A stretch of 19,952 nucleotides of DNA from Myxococcales bacterium. Its GTDB lineage: Bacteria > Myxococcota > Polyangia > Fen-1088. Location of the stretch: the NCBI GenBank assembly GCA_003153875.1, contig PMBY01000299.1, positions 2,229 through 22,180 on the forward strand. Direction: 5' to 3'. A program made the translations under genes and the position numbers. Under the pieces are notes generated by a model. It was not told the origin of the DNA. It worked only from the letters and a program-made list of their open reading frames with translations, and searched no databases. Below are positions 1 through 6,952 of this stretch, in pieces (the stretch's first letter is position 1; each line of letters starts with the position of its first letter).

Positions 1-995
1 CCGGGGGCGTAGAGCAGCCGTTCGACGATTTGCTTGCCCACGATGTGCTTTTGGACGATCTCGGCCACGTCGGCTGGCTTCACGCGACAGTAGAAGGCGG
101 GCAGGGGCCTCAGCTGGACGATGGGTCCCACCTCGCACAGGCCCTGACAGCCGGTTTCCACAAACTCCACACGGTCCAGCAGGTCGCGCCGTTTGAGTTC
201 GGTGCGGAAGGCAGCGTAGATGGCCGACTCATTGCCGGCGTCGCAGGTCAGTCCCTTGCACAAGAAGATCTGGGCAACCGTGTCCGGGCTGGTGTGCAGC
301 GCGAGATCCCGAAGCTCGTTGCGATACTTTGCGCAGGCCGCATCGTCGTGGCAGCTCAAGTCTTCCAGCCGGCACAAGAGAAAGTTGGGGCAGGGTGTGC
401 CCTCCCGGTTCTTGCACTGATCGCAGCAGCGATCGAGGAAGGTCTTGCCGCGCACTGGTGCGGCCGGCTTGGGCAAAGTGACCGGCGCGCGTTCTCTTTT
501 CGGGCTCGCCAGCAGTTTTTCCGCGATCCGGCGGGTCTGGCGCGGCGTCATGCGGCCGTGTACCTCGCCGTCCACCACGATGGCGGGCGCCACGCCGCAC
601 GCGCCCACGCAGGACACCTGCTCCAGGCTGACCTTGGCGTCGGGCGTGGTTTCCCCCGGGCGGATGCCCAGCACCGCCACCAGCTCTTCAAGCAAGCTCT
701 CGGAGCCCTTGACGTTGCAGGCAGTGCCGTTGCAAATCTGCACCACGTGCTGGCCGCGCGGTTTCAGGCGGAACTGCGAGTAGAAAGTCGCCACGCCGTA
801 CACGCGGGCTTCGGAAACGTGCATGTGGTCTGCGATGGCGTCGAGCGCAGCGACAGGGAGGTAGCCGTACATCTCCTGGGTACGCTGCAGGACAGCGATC
901 AGGTTGCGGTGCTGAAGCCCGGTCCAGCCATCCAGGAGCGCTCGCAGCGGCCCTAGAGCGACGGGGCTCGCAGATCGGGAAGCCTCGGGGACCAT
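1..995 (-). CDS. NuoE-NuoF-type fusion, NADH dehydrogenase/hydrogenase diaphorase subunit (3' end beyond window)
   Basis: Read from the ATG at 995 (an in-frame TAA lies directly before it) the frame stays open for 331 codons to base 1, so only the N-terminal part is seen. Residues ~20-160 are a NuoE/HydC thioredoxin-like [2Fe-2S] domain with ligands C88, C93, C129 and C133 (motifs CNGTAC and CVGAC). Residues 190-221 are a Cys-rich joint with seven Cys (190, 191, 194, 202, 208, 215, 221). Residues ~240-315 are a second thioredoxin-like [2Fe-2S] domain with C246, C251, C283 and C287, the type found at the N-terminus of HydB/HoxF-like NuoF proteins. The FMN/NADH-binding NuoF part should follow beyond the window. 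The family passes electrons between NADH, FMN and Fe-S clusters. Whether this serves complex I, a bifurcating hydrogenase or an NAD-linked formate dehydrogenase cannot be told from here. No clear ribosome-binding site is seen. Confidence 0.88.
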   Translation of the reverse strand, partial: MVPEASRSASPVALGPLRALLDGWTGLQHRNLIAVLQRTQEMYGYLPVAALDAIADHMHVSEARVYGVATFYSQFRLKPRGQHVVQICNGTACNVKGSESLLEELVAVLGIRPGETTPDAKVSLEQVSCVGACGVAPAIVVDGEVHGRMTPRQTRRIAEKLLASPKRERAPVTLPKPAAPVRGKTFLDRCCDQCKNREGTPCPNFLLCRLEDLSCHDDAACAKYRNELRDLALHTSPDTVAQIFLCKGLTCDAGNESAIYAAFRTELKRRDLLDRVEFVETGCQGLCEVGPIVQLRPLPAFYCRVKPADVAEIVQKHIVGKQIVERLLYAP

Positions 996-1097
996 TTAGG
1001 CGCGGACGGTAGCACCCGCGCACGCTTTGCGCCACGTCCCTGCCATCTCCCCGCTGGCATGGTCGCTGTACTCTGCGCGGCAGAAGAGCGCAAATGC

Positions 1098-1103
1098 TAC
1101 AAT
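1098..1103 (+). promoter_or_regulatory. Candidate -10 box for the zinc-ribbon TPR gene
   Basis: TACAAT matches the sigma-70 -10 consensus at five of six positions in otherwise GC-rich DNA. No convincing -35 box is seen 16-18 bases upstream. If used, transcription would start near 1110. That would place the ATG at 1094 outside the transcript and favour the TTG at 1124, which has a G-rich stretch (1111-1115) in front of it. The 996-1123 region also separates this gene from the divergent NuoE-NuoF gene. Confidence 0.3.
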
Positions 1104-1123
1104 GGCCGGCCGGGGGTTTCAGC

Positions 1124-4100
1124 TTGTCCGCTCTCAAAGTCATTTGTCCAAAATGTGCGAAGGCTCAGGAAGTCGGCGGCGAGATTCCGGCCGGCGGTGC
1201 CGACCACGTCTGCGTCTACTGCGGTACTGTCTTCAAGGTCAGACCGCCCGCCAGCCGGTTGGTTGAGGACTTGCCTGTGTCTCGCGACGCAGTCCCGCGT
1301 CCAGGGGATCTGCCCGTGTCTCGCGACACGGTCCCCCGTCCAGACGATCTCCCCCAATCAAAGGGTTGGGCACGGCCGGGGTGGATGCCCAGTTCTGACA
1401 GGGGTTCCAGCAAGACACCTCCCCTGGGGTTGGCACTCGATCTATCGTTAGCATCTCTGCAGGCGACCGCCGGCGGGTCGCCGCTGACCTTGGACTTGGA
1501 TTCCCCGCCTGCGCCTGTCTCCACTTCGGGCCCGCCTCCGTCTGGGCTGTCGCTGGACTTGGGCGGGTCTGCTGGCGTGCCGCCGGCTCCCAGTCAGTCA
1601 CCGGCCCGACCGCCGAAGCCGCCTTCTGCGGCACTGGCGGCCAAGGGGACCGCCGGGTCTGCTGCGAGCCGCAGCGGCGTAACTCCGCCCCCCATTCCCG
1701 CCTCAGCGCGCGTGGCGCCGGGAGGGGCTCCGATGCCCACGCTGGCAGCGCTCGCGCCGACGGGAGCACCGGCGCCCACCTTGGCGCCGCTCGCATCGAC
1801 CGGAGCGCCCGCACCCGAGTCTTCCCCTTCGGGCGGCAAGCGTTTGTCAGGGGGAGTGGACCTGGGGTTCAGTCTGGAACTGGAGGGTGATTCGGGTTCA
1901 CAGGCGGGGGCTGCGACTCTGCCCTTCCCAGGCGCTCGAGTCGCCAGCGAAGGACTGGCCGAGGCGGCAGCCGCAGATCACTTGCCCGCCTTGCAGCCGG
2001 TCGCGGGGCGAGTGCCCTTGCGCGGAGGTGCGTTGCGGCCCGTGGCCAAGAAGGCTCGGATTCCCAAGTGGGTCATCGCGGTCGGTGGCGGGGTTGTGGT
2101 GGCGGGCGTTGCCGCCGCCATTTTTTTAGTGCCGTCGCGCAAGGCCCCCAAGGTCGATGACGTCATCGCGCCAATGGCGGCAGGTTTGCTCAATGACACT
2201 CCAGCGGCCTACCAAGCGGCCGAGAATCAGCTAGCGCAGGTCATCGCGCCCTTGCAGGATGAGGGCGATGTCCTGCGGTGCAGAGCCGCGGAGATCACGT
2301 TTATCGACGTCATTGTGCATGGCGCGGATTCGTCCAAGATGGCTCGTGCGGAGCAGCTCCTGCAAGCCATCAAGCCGTCGCCCAAGCCGGTCGTCGGTTT
2401 CAACCGTGCCAAGGCGTTGTTGGCCGTGGCCAAGGGCAAGCCCAAGGAAGCCGAACCCGCCCTTGGAAACGAAGGCGGGCTCCCGGAAAGCCAACTGGTT
2501 GTGGCGCTGGCACGGGTGGCAGATGGCAAGGCCACCGCTGCGGTGGAGCCGCTGCGTCGGTATCTGGCCGCCCGTCCCAAGGAACTGGTCGCGCAGTACA
2601 TGCTGGCTCAGGCGTTGGCTGAGGCCGGCAAGCCCGAGGCGCGTTCGGAGTACGAGAAAGTTCTGATCCGGAACCCGGAGCACTACGGCGCGGCGCTGGG
2701 CCTGGCGCGGATGGCGGAGACACCGGAGCAGCGCCTGGCGGCTGCCCAGGCCCTGCTCGACAGAAAACAGCCGGCCGCTTCCCCCCACGAGCAGGCGCAA
2801 GCCGACCTTCTGTGGGGCCAGGCTGCATTGGAGATGGGGCGCAGCCACGATGCCGAGGTGATGTTGCGCAAGGCTATCTCACTGGATGCGCGCCTGACAC
2901 CCGCGCACCTGGCGCTGGGCGAGTCGTTGCTCTACGAGGGGCGCTACGACGAGGCGTTGACCACGCTTCAGGCACCAGGATCCGCAATGGAGGGGAGCCC
3001 CGCAGGCCAGTTCGCCCTGGGCGGCGCCTATCTGGCCACAAAGAAGATGGAACAAGGCACGAAGCTCATCACCCTGGCCGCCACGGCCGCGCCCAATGAC
3101 CCAAGGGGAGCTTTTTGGAACGGTTTCGCCGCTGCCACAAAACAGACCCCCGACTTGGTGGGCGCGGACCAGGGCTATCGCGAGGCGCTCAAGCGCGATC
3201 CCAAGTTCTTGCCCGCCTCGCTCATTTTGGCCGCGCTCCTGCAGCAGCAGAACAAGGCGCAGGAGTCGCTGACCGTGCTGCGTGCAGCCGAAGAGGCAGG
3301 AGCGCCTGCGGCCATCTTGCAGCTGGCCTGGGGCGACGCCTTGATTGTGGCGAGAGAGCCGGTCAAGGCCGAGGAGGTCTTTCGCAAGGCGCTGGAGGCG
3401 AACCCCAAGTCTGCTCAGGCGCGTCTGGGCGTGGCTGCCGCCTTGCAAGCGCAGGACAAGCTCAAAGAAGCGAAGGCCTATCTTGAGGAGACGCTCAAGG
3501 AGATGCCGGACACCCTCGGGCTGCGCGAGCGGCTGGCCACAGTCTGTCTCGCTCTTGGCCAGAAGGATGAGGCGCTGGTCCGGTATCAAGAGGAGCTGAA
3601 GACCGGTCGGGTGACGCCGACCTTGCACTTGGCGCTGGCGCGGCTGGCGCTCGACCTGGGCAAGTTGGAGCTTGCCCAGAGCGAGGCCAAGAAAGTCCAG
3701 GACGAGAACCCTCGCAATGCCGAGGCTGCGTACCTGCTCGCCCGCGTCCACGAGACTCGCGGCGAGTTGGGGGCGGCGCTCGCCCAGTATCGGCGGGCCC
3801 TGATGTGGGAAAAGCTTCCCACCTACAACTACGGCTACGGCCGGGTTCTCATGAAGGTGGGCAAGGAGCAAGAAGCCAACGTCGCGCTCGACGCCGCCAG
3901 CAGCCTGCCCGAGGCTCGCATGGAACGTGGGCGTGCGTATTTCCGGCACGGGGATCTCGACAAGGCCCTGGAGGACTTCAAGGAGGCAGCCAGCATGCTT
4001 CCCACATCGGCCGAGCCGCTCGTCTTCCAGGGGTTCTGCTACGACAAGATGGGGCAGCAATCCAAGGCCGAGGCCGCCTGGCGCGACGCGGTTCGCGTGG

Positions 4101-4381
4101 CCCCCGACGCTTCGGAGCCGCACTATCGCCTCGGCCGGCAGGAGATGGACCACGGTCATCCCACGGCCGCCATCGATCACTTTCGCAAGGCCATTGCCAA
4201 GATGCCGGCGAATGCCTCATGGGAAAGCGAGCTGTATTTTCAGCTTGGCCAAGCGGAGCTGCTGACCGGCTCCAAGTCCGGCGCACTCGCCGCGTTCAAG
4301 AAATACGTGGAGCTAGCGCCCCCGGATGCTCCTTCGCGGCCCGAGGCCCTGCGGCAGGTGGCGCGTCTCTCGAGCAAGTAG
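1124..4381 (+). CDS. Zinc-ribbon, disordered linker, one TM helix and long TPR domain protein
   Basis: Predicted 1085 residues from the TTG at 1124; an in-frame ATG at 1094 would add ten. Numbering is from the TTG. Residues ~5-40 form an MJ0042-like zinc ribbon (C8-x2-C11, C30-x2-C33). Residues ~41-310 are Pro/Ala/Ser/Gly-rich, with two sets of 13-residue tandem repeats and four short phi-x-L-[DE]-L motifs. Residues ~316-336 form one hydrophobic helix preceded by basic residues, predicting a cytoplasmic N-terminus and periplasmic C-terminus. Residues ~355-1085 are helical TPR-type repeats (recurring A-x2-LA and P-x-ALGLA patterns). Myxobacterial GltJ/AgmX has a comparable zinc-finger/linker/TM layout, but with TonB-like domains rather than TPRs outside. 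The protein probably scaffolds an envelope complex; no enzymatic motif is seen. Function is inferred from domains only. Confidence 0.85.
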   Translation: MSALKVICPKCAKAQEVGGEIPAGGADHVCVYCGTVFKVRPPASRLVEDLPVSRDAVPRPGDLPVSRDTVPRPDDLPQSKGWARPGWMPSSDRGSSKTPPLGLALDLSLASLQATAGGSPLTLDLDSPPAPVSTSGPPPSGLSLDLGGSAGVPPAPSQSPARPPKPPSAALAAKGTAGSAASRSGVTPPPIPASARVAPGGAPMPTLAALAPTGAPAPTLAPLASTGAPAPESSPSGGKRLSGGVDLGFSLELEGDSGSQAGAATLPFPGARVASEGLAEAAAADHLPALQPVAGRVPLRGGALRPVAKKARIPKWVIAVGGGVVVAGVAAAIFLVPSRKAPKVDDVIAPMAAGLLNDTPAAYQAAENQLAQVIAPLQDEGDVLRCRAAEITFIDVIVHGADSSKMARAEQLLQAIKPSPKPVVGFNRAKALLAVAKGKPKEAEPALGNEGGLPESQLVVALARVADGKATAAVEPLRRYLAARPKELVAQYMLAQALAEAGKPEARSEYEKVLIRNPEHYGAALGLARMAETPEQRLAAAQALLDRKQPAASPHEQAQADLLWGQAALEMGRSHDAEVMLRKAISLDARLTPAHLALGESLLYEGRYDEALTTLQAPGSAMEGSPAGQFALGGAYLATKKMEQGTKLITLAATAAPNDPRGAFWNGFAAATKQTPDLVGADQGYREALKRDPKFLPASLILAALLQQQNKAQESLTVLRAAEEAGAPAAILQLAWGDALIVAREPVKAEEVFRKALEANPKSAQARLGVAAALQAQDKLKEAKAYLEETLKEMPDTLGLRERLATVCLALGQKDEALVRYQEELKTGRVTPTLHLALARLALDLGKLELAQSEAKKVQDENPRNAEAAYLLARVHETRGELGAALAQYRRALMWEKLPTYNYGYGRVLMKVGKEQEANVALDAASSLPEARMERGRAYFRHGDLDKALEDFKEAASMLPTSAEPLVFQGFCYDKMGQQSKAEAAWRDAVRVAPDASEPHYRLGRQEMDHGHPTAAIDHFRKAIAKMPANASWESELYFQLGQAELLTGSKSGALAAFKKYVELAPPDAPSRPEALRQVARLSSK
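1268..1354 (+). repeat. 39-bp tandem repeat, 2.2 copies, in the linker of the TPR protein
   Basis: Two 39-bp units (1268-1306 and 1307-1345) are followed by nine bases of a third. They encode DLPVSRDAVPRPG and DLPVSRDTVPRPD, then DLP. The copies differ at several bases, mostly silent or conservative, so the duplication is not very recent. Confidence 0.8.
1724..1819 (+). repeat. Second 39-bp tandem repeat in the same linker
   Basis: Units at 1724-1762 and 1763-1801, plus a partial copy to 1819, encode GAPMPTLAALAPT, GAPAPTLAPLAST and GAPAPE. The period is again 13 residues although the sequence is unrelated to the repeat at 1268. Confidence 0.75.
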
Positions 4382-4394
4382 CAGGGAACGTGAT

Positions 4395-4424
4395 TTGCAC
4401 ATGCACATACAGATGTGCATACTG
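4395..4424 (+). promoter_or_regulatory. vapBC promoter with an embedded palindromic operator
   Basis: A -35-like TTGCAC (4395-4400) and a -10-like CATACT (4419-4424) are 18 bases apart. The spacer and its edge hold a perfect 8-bp inverted repeat, ATGCACAT (4401-4408) and ATGTGCAT (4413-4420), around ACAG. TGCACAT also occurs a second time as an overlapping direct copy starting at 4396. Ribbon-helix-helix antitoxins of this type normally bind such palindromes and repress their own operon, so this is the expected autoregulatory site. The distance from the -10 to the ATG (4430) is five bases, suggesting a leaderless or nearly leaderless transcript. Confidence 0.65.
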
Positions 4425-4429
4425 GAGCC

Positions 4430-4687
4430 ATGGCCAAGACGAAACGGGTGCAGGTGCTCATGGAACCGAATGAGTTCGATGCGCTGGGACGCGTGGCTCG
4501 ATCCCGCGGTACCTCTGTGGCAAGTATGATGCGCGAAGCTGTGAGCGTCCGGTACGCGTGTACTGCCGATCGCGAACGTCGGGCCATGGCCGCGCAGCAG
4601 TTCCTGCAGCTACCCGATACGCGGTTGCCCGCATGGCGAGCGCTCAAGAAGGAGATTGTGGAACGTCGTGGCCCGCGTCTTCCTTGA
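4430..4687 (+). CDS. vapB: Ribbon-helix-helix antitoxin (VapB-like)
   Basis: An 85-residue protein starting at the ATG at 4430; a GTG at 4415 is in frame but lies inside the palindromic operator. Residues 1-40 fit a CopG/Arc-type ribbon-helix-helix: a basic beta-strand (KRVQVLMEP), helix 1 around EFDALGRVARSRG and helix 2 around SVASMMREAV. The rest would be the toxin-binding tail (QQFLQLPDTRLPAWRALKK). It should neutralise the PIN toxin encoded just downstream and repress the shared promoter. The downstream gene overlaps its end by about 20 bases, typical of coupled antitoxin-toxin pairs. There is no well-placed Shine-Dalgarno sequence. Confidence 0.82.
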   Translation: MAKTKRVQVLMEPNEFDALGRVARSRGTSVASMMREAVSVRYACTADRERRAMAAQQFLQLPDTRLPAWRALKKEIVERRGPRLP

Positions 4688-5096
4688 CGCCAACGTTTTT
4701 CTCTACGCGGTGGGCGGGGAAGGTCCGCACCGACAGCCGTGCCGGGATCTCTTGCAAGCCGTTGGCGACGGCGGACTCGAGGCGGTGACCAATACCGAGG
4801 TTTTGCAGGAGATCGTCCACGTACGCGCTCGACGCCTGGGCATCAAAGACGCGGTTGTCGCGGTTCGCGCTGCCAGCGATCTGGTGCGCGAGGTTCTCCC
4901 GGTCAAGCGAGAGGATGTCCTGGAGGCGTGTAAGCTTCTCGAACGACACCACGGTCTGGGAGCACGCGATGCTCTGCATGCCGCTGTCATGAAGAATGGT
5001 TCGATCCATCTCCTGGTGTCCGTGGACGGCGACTTCGATGTGCTGAAGGAAATCAGACGCCTCAACCCCAAAGACGCCCTGGCCCTGGCACGGTGA
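4668..5096 (+). CDS. vapC: PIN-domain ribonuclease toxin (VapC-like)
   Basis: A 142-residue PIN domain from the GTG at 4668. The acidic active-site set is visible: Asp in FLDANVFLYAV near the N-terminus, Glu in TNTEVLQEIVH, Asp in GARDALHAA and Asp in SVDGDFD. VapC toxins are Mg-dependent RNases that cut tRNA or rRNA, and the target cannot be read from sequence. The start is ambiguous. AGAAGGAG at 4647-4654 lies one base before an in-frame TTG (4656) and 13 bases before the GTG (4668), so neither spacing is ideal. The conserved N-terminus favours the GTG. All acidic residues are present, so it looks active. Confidence 0.85.
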   Translation: MARVFLDANVFLYAVGGEGPHRQPCRDLLQAVGDGGLEAVTNTEVLQEIVHVRARRLGIKDAVVAVRAASDLVREVLPVKREDVLEACKLLERHHGLGARDALHAAVMKNGSIHLLVSVDGDFDVLKEIRRLNPKDALALAR

Positions 5097-5144
5097 GCGC
5101 GCAGGTAGCGAGCGGGGATTCGATGCGATAAGAACATCCTTGGT

Positions 5145-6461
5145 ATGAGCCTTTTGGCCTACGTCGAGACCTACGGCTGCCAGATGAATGTGGCCGACAC
5201 CGAGATGGTGCTCGGTTTGCTTGAGGGGGCGGGCTACCAGCGCACCCATGATCCGGCGGCGGCCGACGTGATTCTGATCAACACCTGCGCCGTGCGCGAA
5301 AAGGCCGTGGAGCGGGTATGGGGTCGCGCCAGCACGCTGGCGACCTACAAGGCCAGGCGCCCCAATGTGGTCCTGGGCATCACCGGCTGCATGGCGGAGC
5401 ACCTGCGGGACCAGGTGCGTGCCCGGGCGCCCTTCGTGGACCTGGTGGTGGGGCCGGACGGCTACCGCCGCCTTCTCGCTCACATCGAAGAGGCGCGCGC
5501 GGGTGCCAAGATCGACGACACCGTCCTCGACCCCCATGAAACCTACCAAGGGCTGGACCCCGCCCGCGACGCAGCCGGGACTGTGGTCGGCTCGATTGCC
5601 GTTCAACGTGGCTGCGATCGATTCTGTTCTTTCTGTGTGGTGCCCTATACGCGCGGGCGCGAGCGCGGCACCGCACCTGACGAGGTGTTGCGCCAGGCGC
5701 GCGCCCTGGTCGCAGCGGGCGGGAAAGAAGTTCGCTTGCTGGGCCAGACGGTGACTTCCTATTGGCACGGAGACGTGGGATTTGCGAGCCTCTTGCAGGC
5801 ACTGGCCGGCATCGACGGCCTGGAGCGGATTCGTTTTATGTCGCCCTATCCGCTGGGATTCTCCGACGACGTGATTGCGGCCATGGCCGGGTCAGCCAAG
5901 ATCTGCAAGCACGTACACCTGCCCTTGCAGTCAGCGTCGGACGCGGTGTTGGCGCGCATGAAACGGGGCTACAGCTTTGGCCAGTACCGCGACCTGGTGC
6001 GAGCCCTGCGTGCGGCTTTGCCTGAAGTCGCCATCACCACGGATCTGCTGGTGGGGTTCTGCGGCGAGAGCGAGGAGGAGTTCGCCGAGATCCTGCGCGC
6101 CTTGCCCGAGCTGCGCTTCGACAATGCGTTTACCTTCGCCTATTCGGAACGTCCAGACACCCTGGCCGCGCGGACCATGGCCGACGATGTTCCCGCGGAG
6201 GTGAAGCAGCGACGCTTGGCCCAGGTGATCGATTTGCAGAGGCAAATCACGGGCGAGATCCACGCCGCCCAGGTGGGGCGGTGCGAGCGGGTTCTGCTGG
6301 AGACGCCCTCGCGCCGTTCCCCGGACGAGCTGCTGGGCCGCACCGACAGCTTCCGTTCGGTGATCGTGCCGGCGGGAGCACGAGCCACGCTGGGCACTTT
6401 CGTCGACGTGAGAATCGAGCGCGCCAATCCCGCGACGCTCTTCGGGAGTCCGGTAACATGA
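5145..6461 (+). CDS. miaB: tRNA-2-methylthio-N6-dimethylallyladenosine synthase MiaB
   Basis: 438 residues, the usual length for the family. It is a radical-SAM methylthiotransferase that adds the methylthio group to i6A37 of tRNAs reading UNN codons. The N-terminal UPF0004 domain has cluster ligands C12 (TYGCQMN), C48 (INTCAVRE) and C82 (GITGCMAE). The radical-SAM motif GCDRFCSFC supplies C157, C161 and C164. A TRAM-type RNA-binding domain covers about the last 65 residues. The start is ATG at 5145, preceded by CATCCTTGGT with no Shine-Dalgarno match. The stop codon overlaps the next start (ATGA at 6458-6461), so translation of the downstream phosphatase is probably coupled. CDKAL1-type or MtaB/RimO relatives are less likely given the motif context. 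Confidence 0.95.
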   Translation: MSLLAYVETYGCQMNVADTEMVLGLLEGAGYQRTHDPAAADVILINTCAVREKAVERVWGRASTLATYKARRPNVVLGITGCMAEHLRDQVRARAPFVDLVVGPDGYRRLLAHIEEARAGAKIDDTVLDPHETYQGLDPARDAAGTVVGSIAVQRGCDRFCSFCVVPYTRGRERGTAPDEVLRQARALVAAGGKEVRLLGQTVTSYWHGDVGFASLLQALAGIDGLERIRFMSPYPLGFSDDVIAAMAGSAKICKHVHLPLQSASDAVLARMKRGYSFGQYRDLVRALRAALPEVAITTDLLVGFCGESEEEFAEILRALPELRFDNAFTFAYSERPDTLAARTMADDVPAEVKQRRLAQVIDLQRQITGEIHAAQVGRCERVLLETPSRRSPDELLGRTDSFRSVIVPAGARATLGTFVDVRIERANPATLFGSPVT

Positions 6462-6952
6462 AGCAGCCGCGCATCGCGGTCAGCTTTGTCTGCATGGGCA
6501 ACATTTGCCGTTCCCCCACCGCCGAGGCGGTCATGCGCCATCTGGTGCGGCAGGCCGGTCTTGACGGCGCGATCGAAATCGACAGCGCGGGCACCGGTGC
6601 CTGGCACGTGGGCGAGGCGCGCGACGAGCGCAGCCAGTCGGTCGGGGCGCAACGGGGTATGCCACTCTCGGGAGAGGCGCGCCAGTTCCGACGCTCGGAC
6701 TTTTCACGCTTCGACTACGTGTTGGCCATCGACCGCGAGAATCTCGCGGATCTGGTCCGGCTGGCCCCTGACGCCGAAGCGCGCGCCAAGGTGCACCTGC
6801 TGCGCGAGTTCGACTCAGCTTCGCCTCCCCATGCCGAGGTCCCCGATCCCTACTACGGCAACATCGACGGGTTCGAGCGCGTGTTCGATATCTGCGAGGC
6901 GGCCTGCCGCGGCCTGCTCGATCACTTGCGTCGCACGCACAGGCTTGGGTGA
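6458..6952 (+). CDS. Low-molecular-weight phosphatase (protein-tyrosine-phosphatase family)
   Basis: 164 residues. The P-loop VCMGNICRSP gives nucleophile C12 and R18; the general-acid loop VPDPYYG gives D130. The family hydrolyses phosphotyrosine, but the human LMW-PTP-A member and bacterial relatives also act on protein-bound ribulosamine 5-phosphate. The next gene is a fructosamine-kinase homologue joined by a one-base stop/start overlap (TGATG, 6950-6954), so a role in protein deglycation is the better guess. The ATG at 6458 overlaps the miaB stop. It was chosen over an upstream in-frame GTG because the protein then begins just before the P-loop strand, as the family does. A role in exopolysaccharide kinase regulation is the alternative, but no such genes are nearby. 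Confidence 0.92.
   Translation: MKQPRIAVSFVCMGNICRSPTAEAVMRHLVRQAGLDGAIEIDSAGTGAWHVGEARDERSQSVGAQRGMPLSGEARQFRRSDFSRFDYVLAIDRENLADLVRLAPDAEARAKVHLLREFDSASPPHAEVPDPYYGNIDGFERVFDICEAACRGLLDHLRRTHRLG

Noticed and set aside
30..956. Long plus-strand open frame opposite the NuoE-NuoF gene
   Set aside because: It is the exact antisense of a frame with two complete [2Fe-2S] motifs, and its product is His/Val/Ala-rich with no motif.
2879..4180. 433-codon minus-strand open frame
   Set aside because: It is a mirror of the TPR coding frame, rich in Leu/Gly/Arg with no domain pattern.
6281..6457. Upstream-extended start for the LMW phosphatase
   Set aside because: The extension lies inside the miaB TRAM domain; the ATGA overlap at 6458 gives the family's normal N-terminus.
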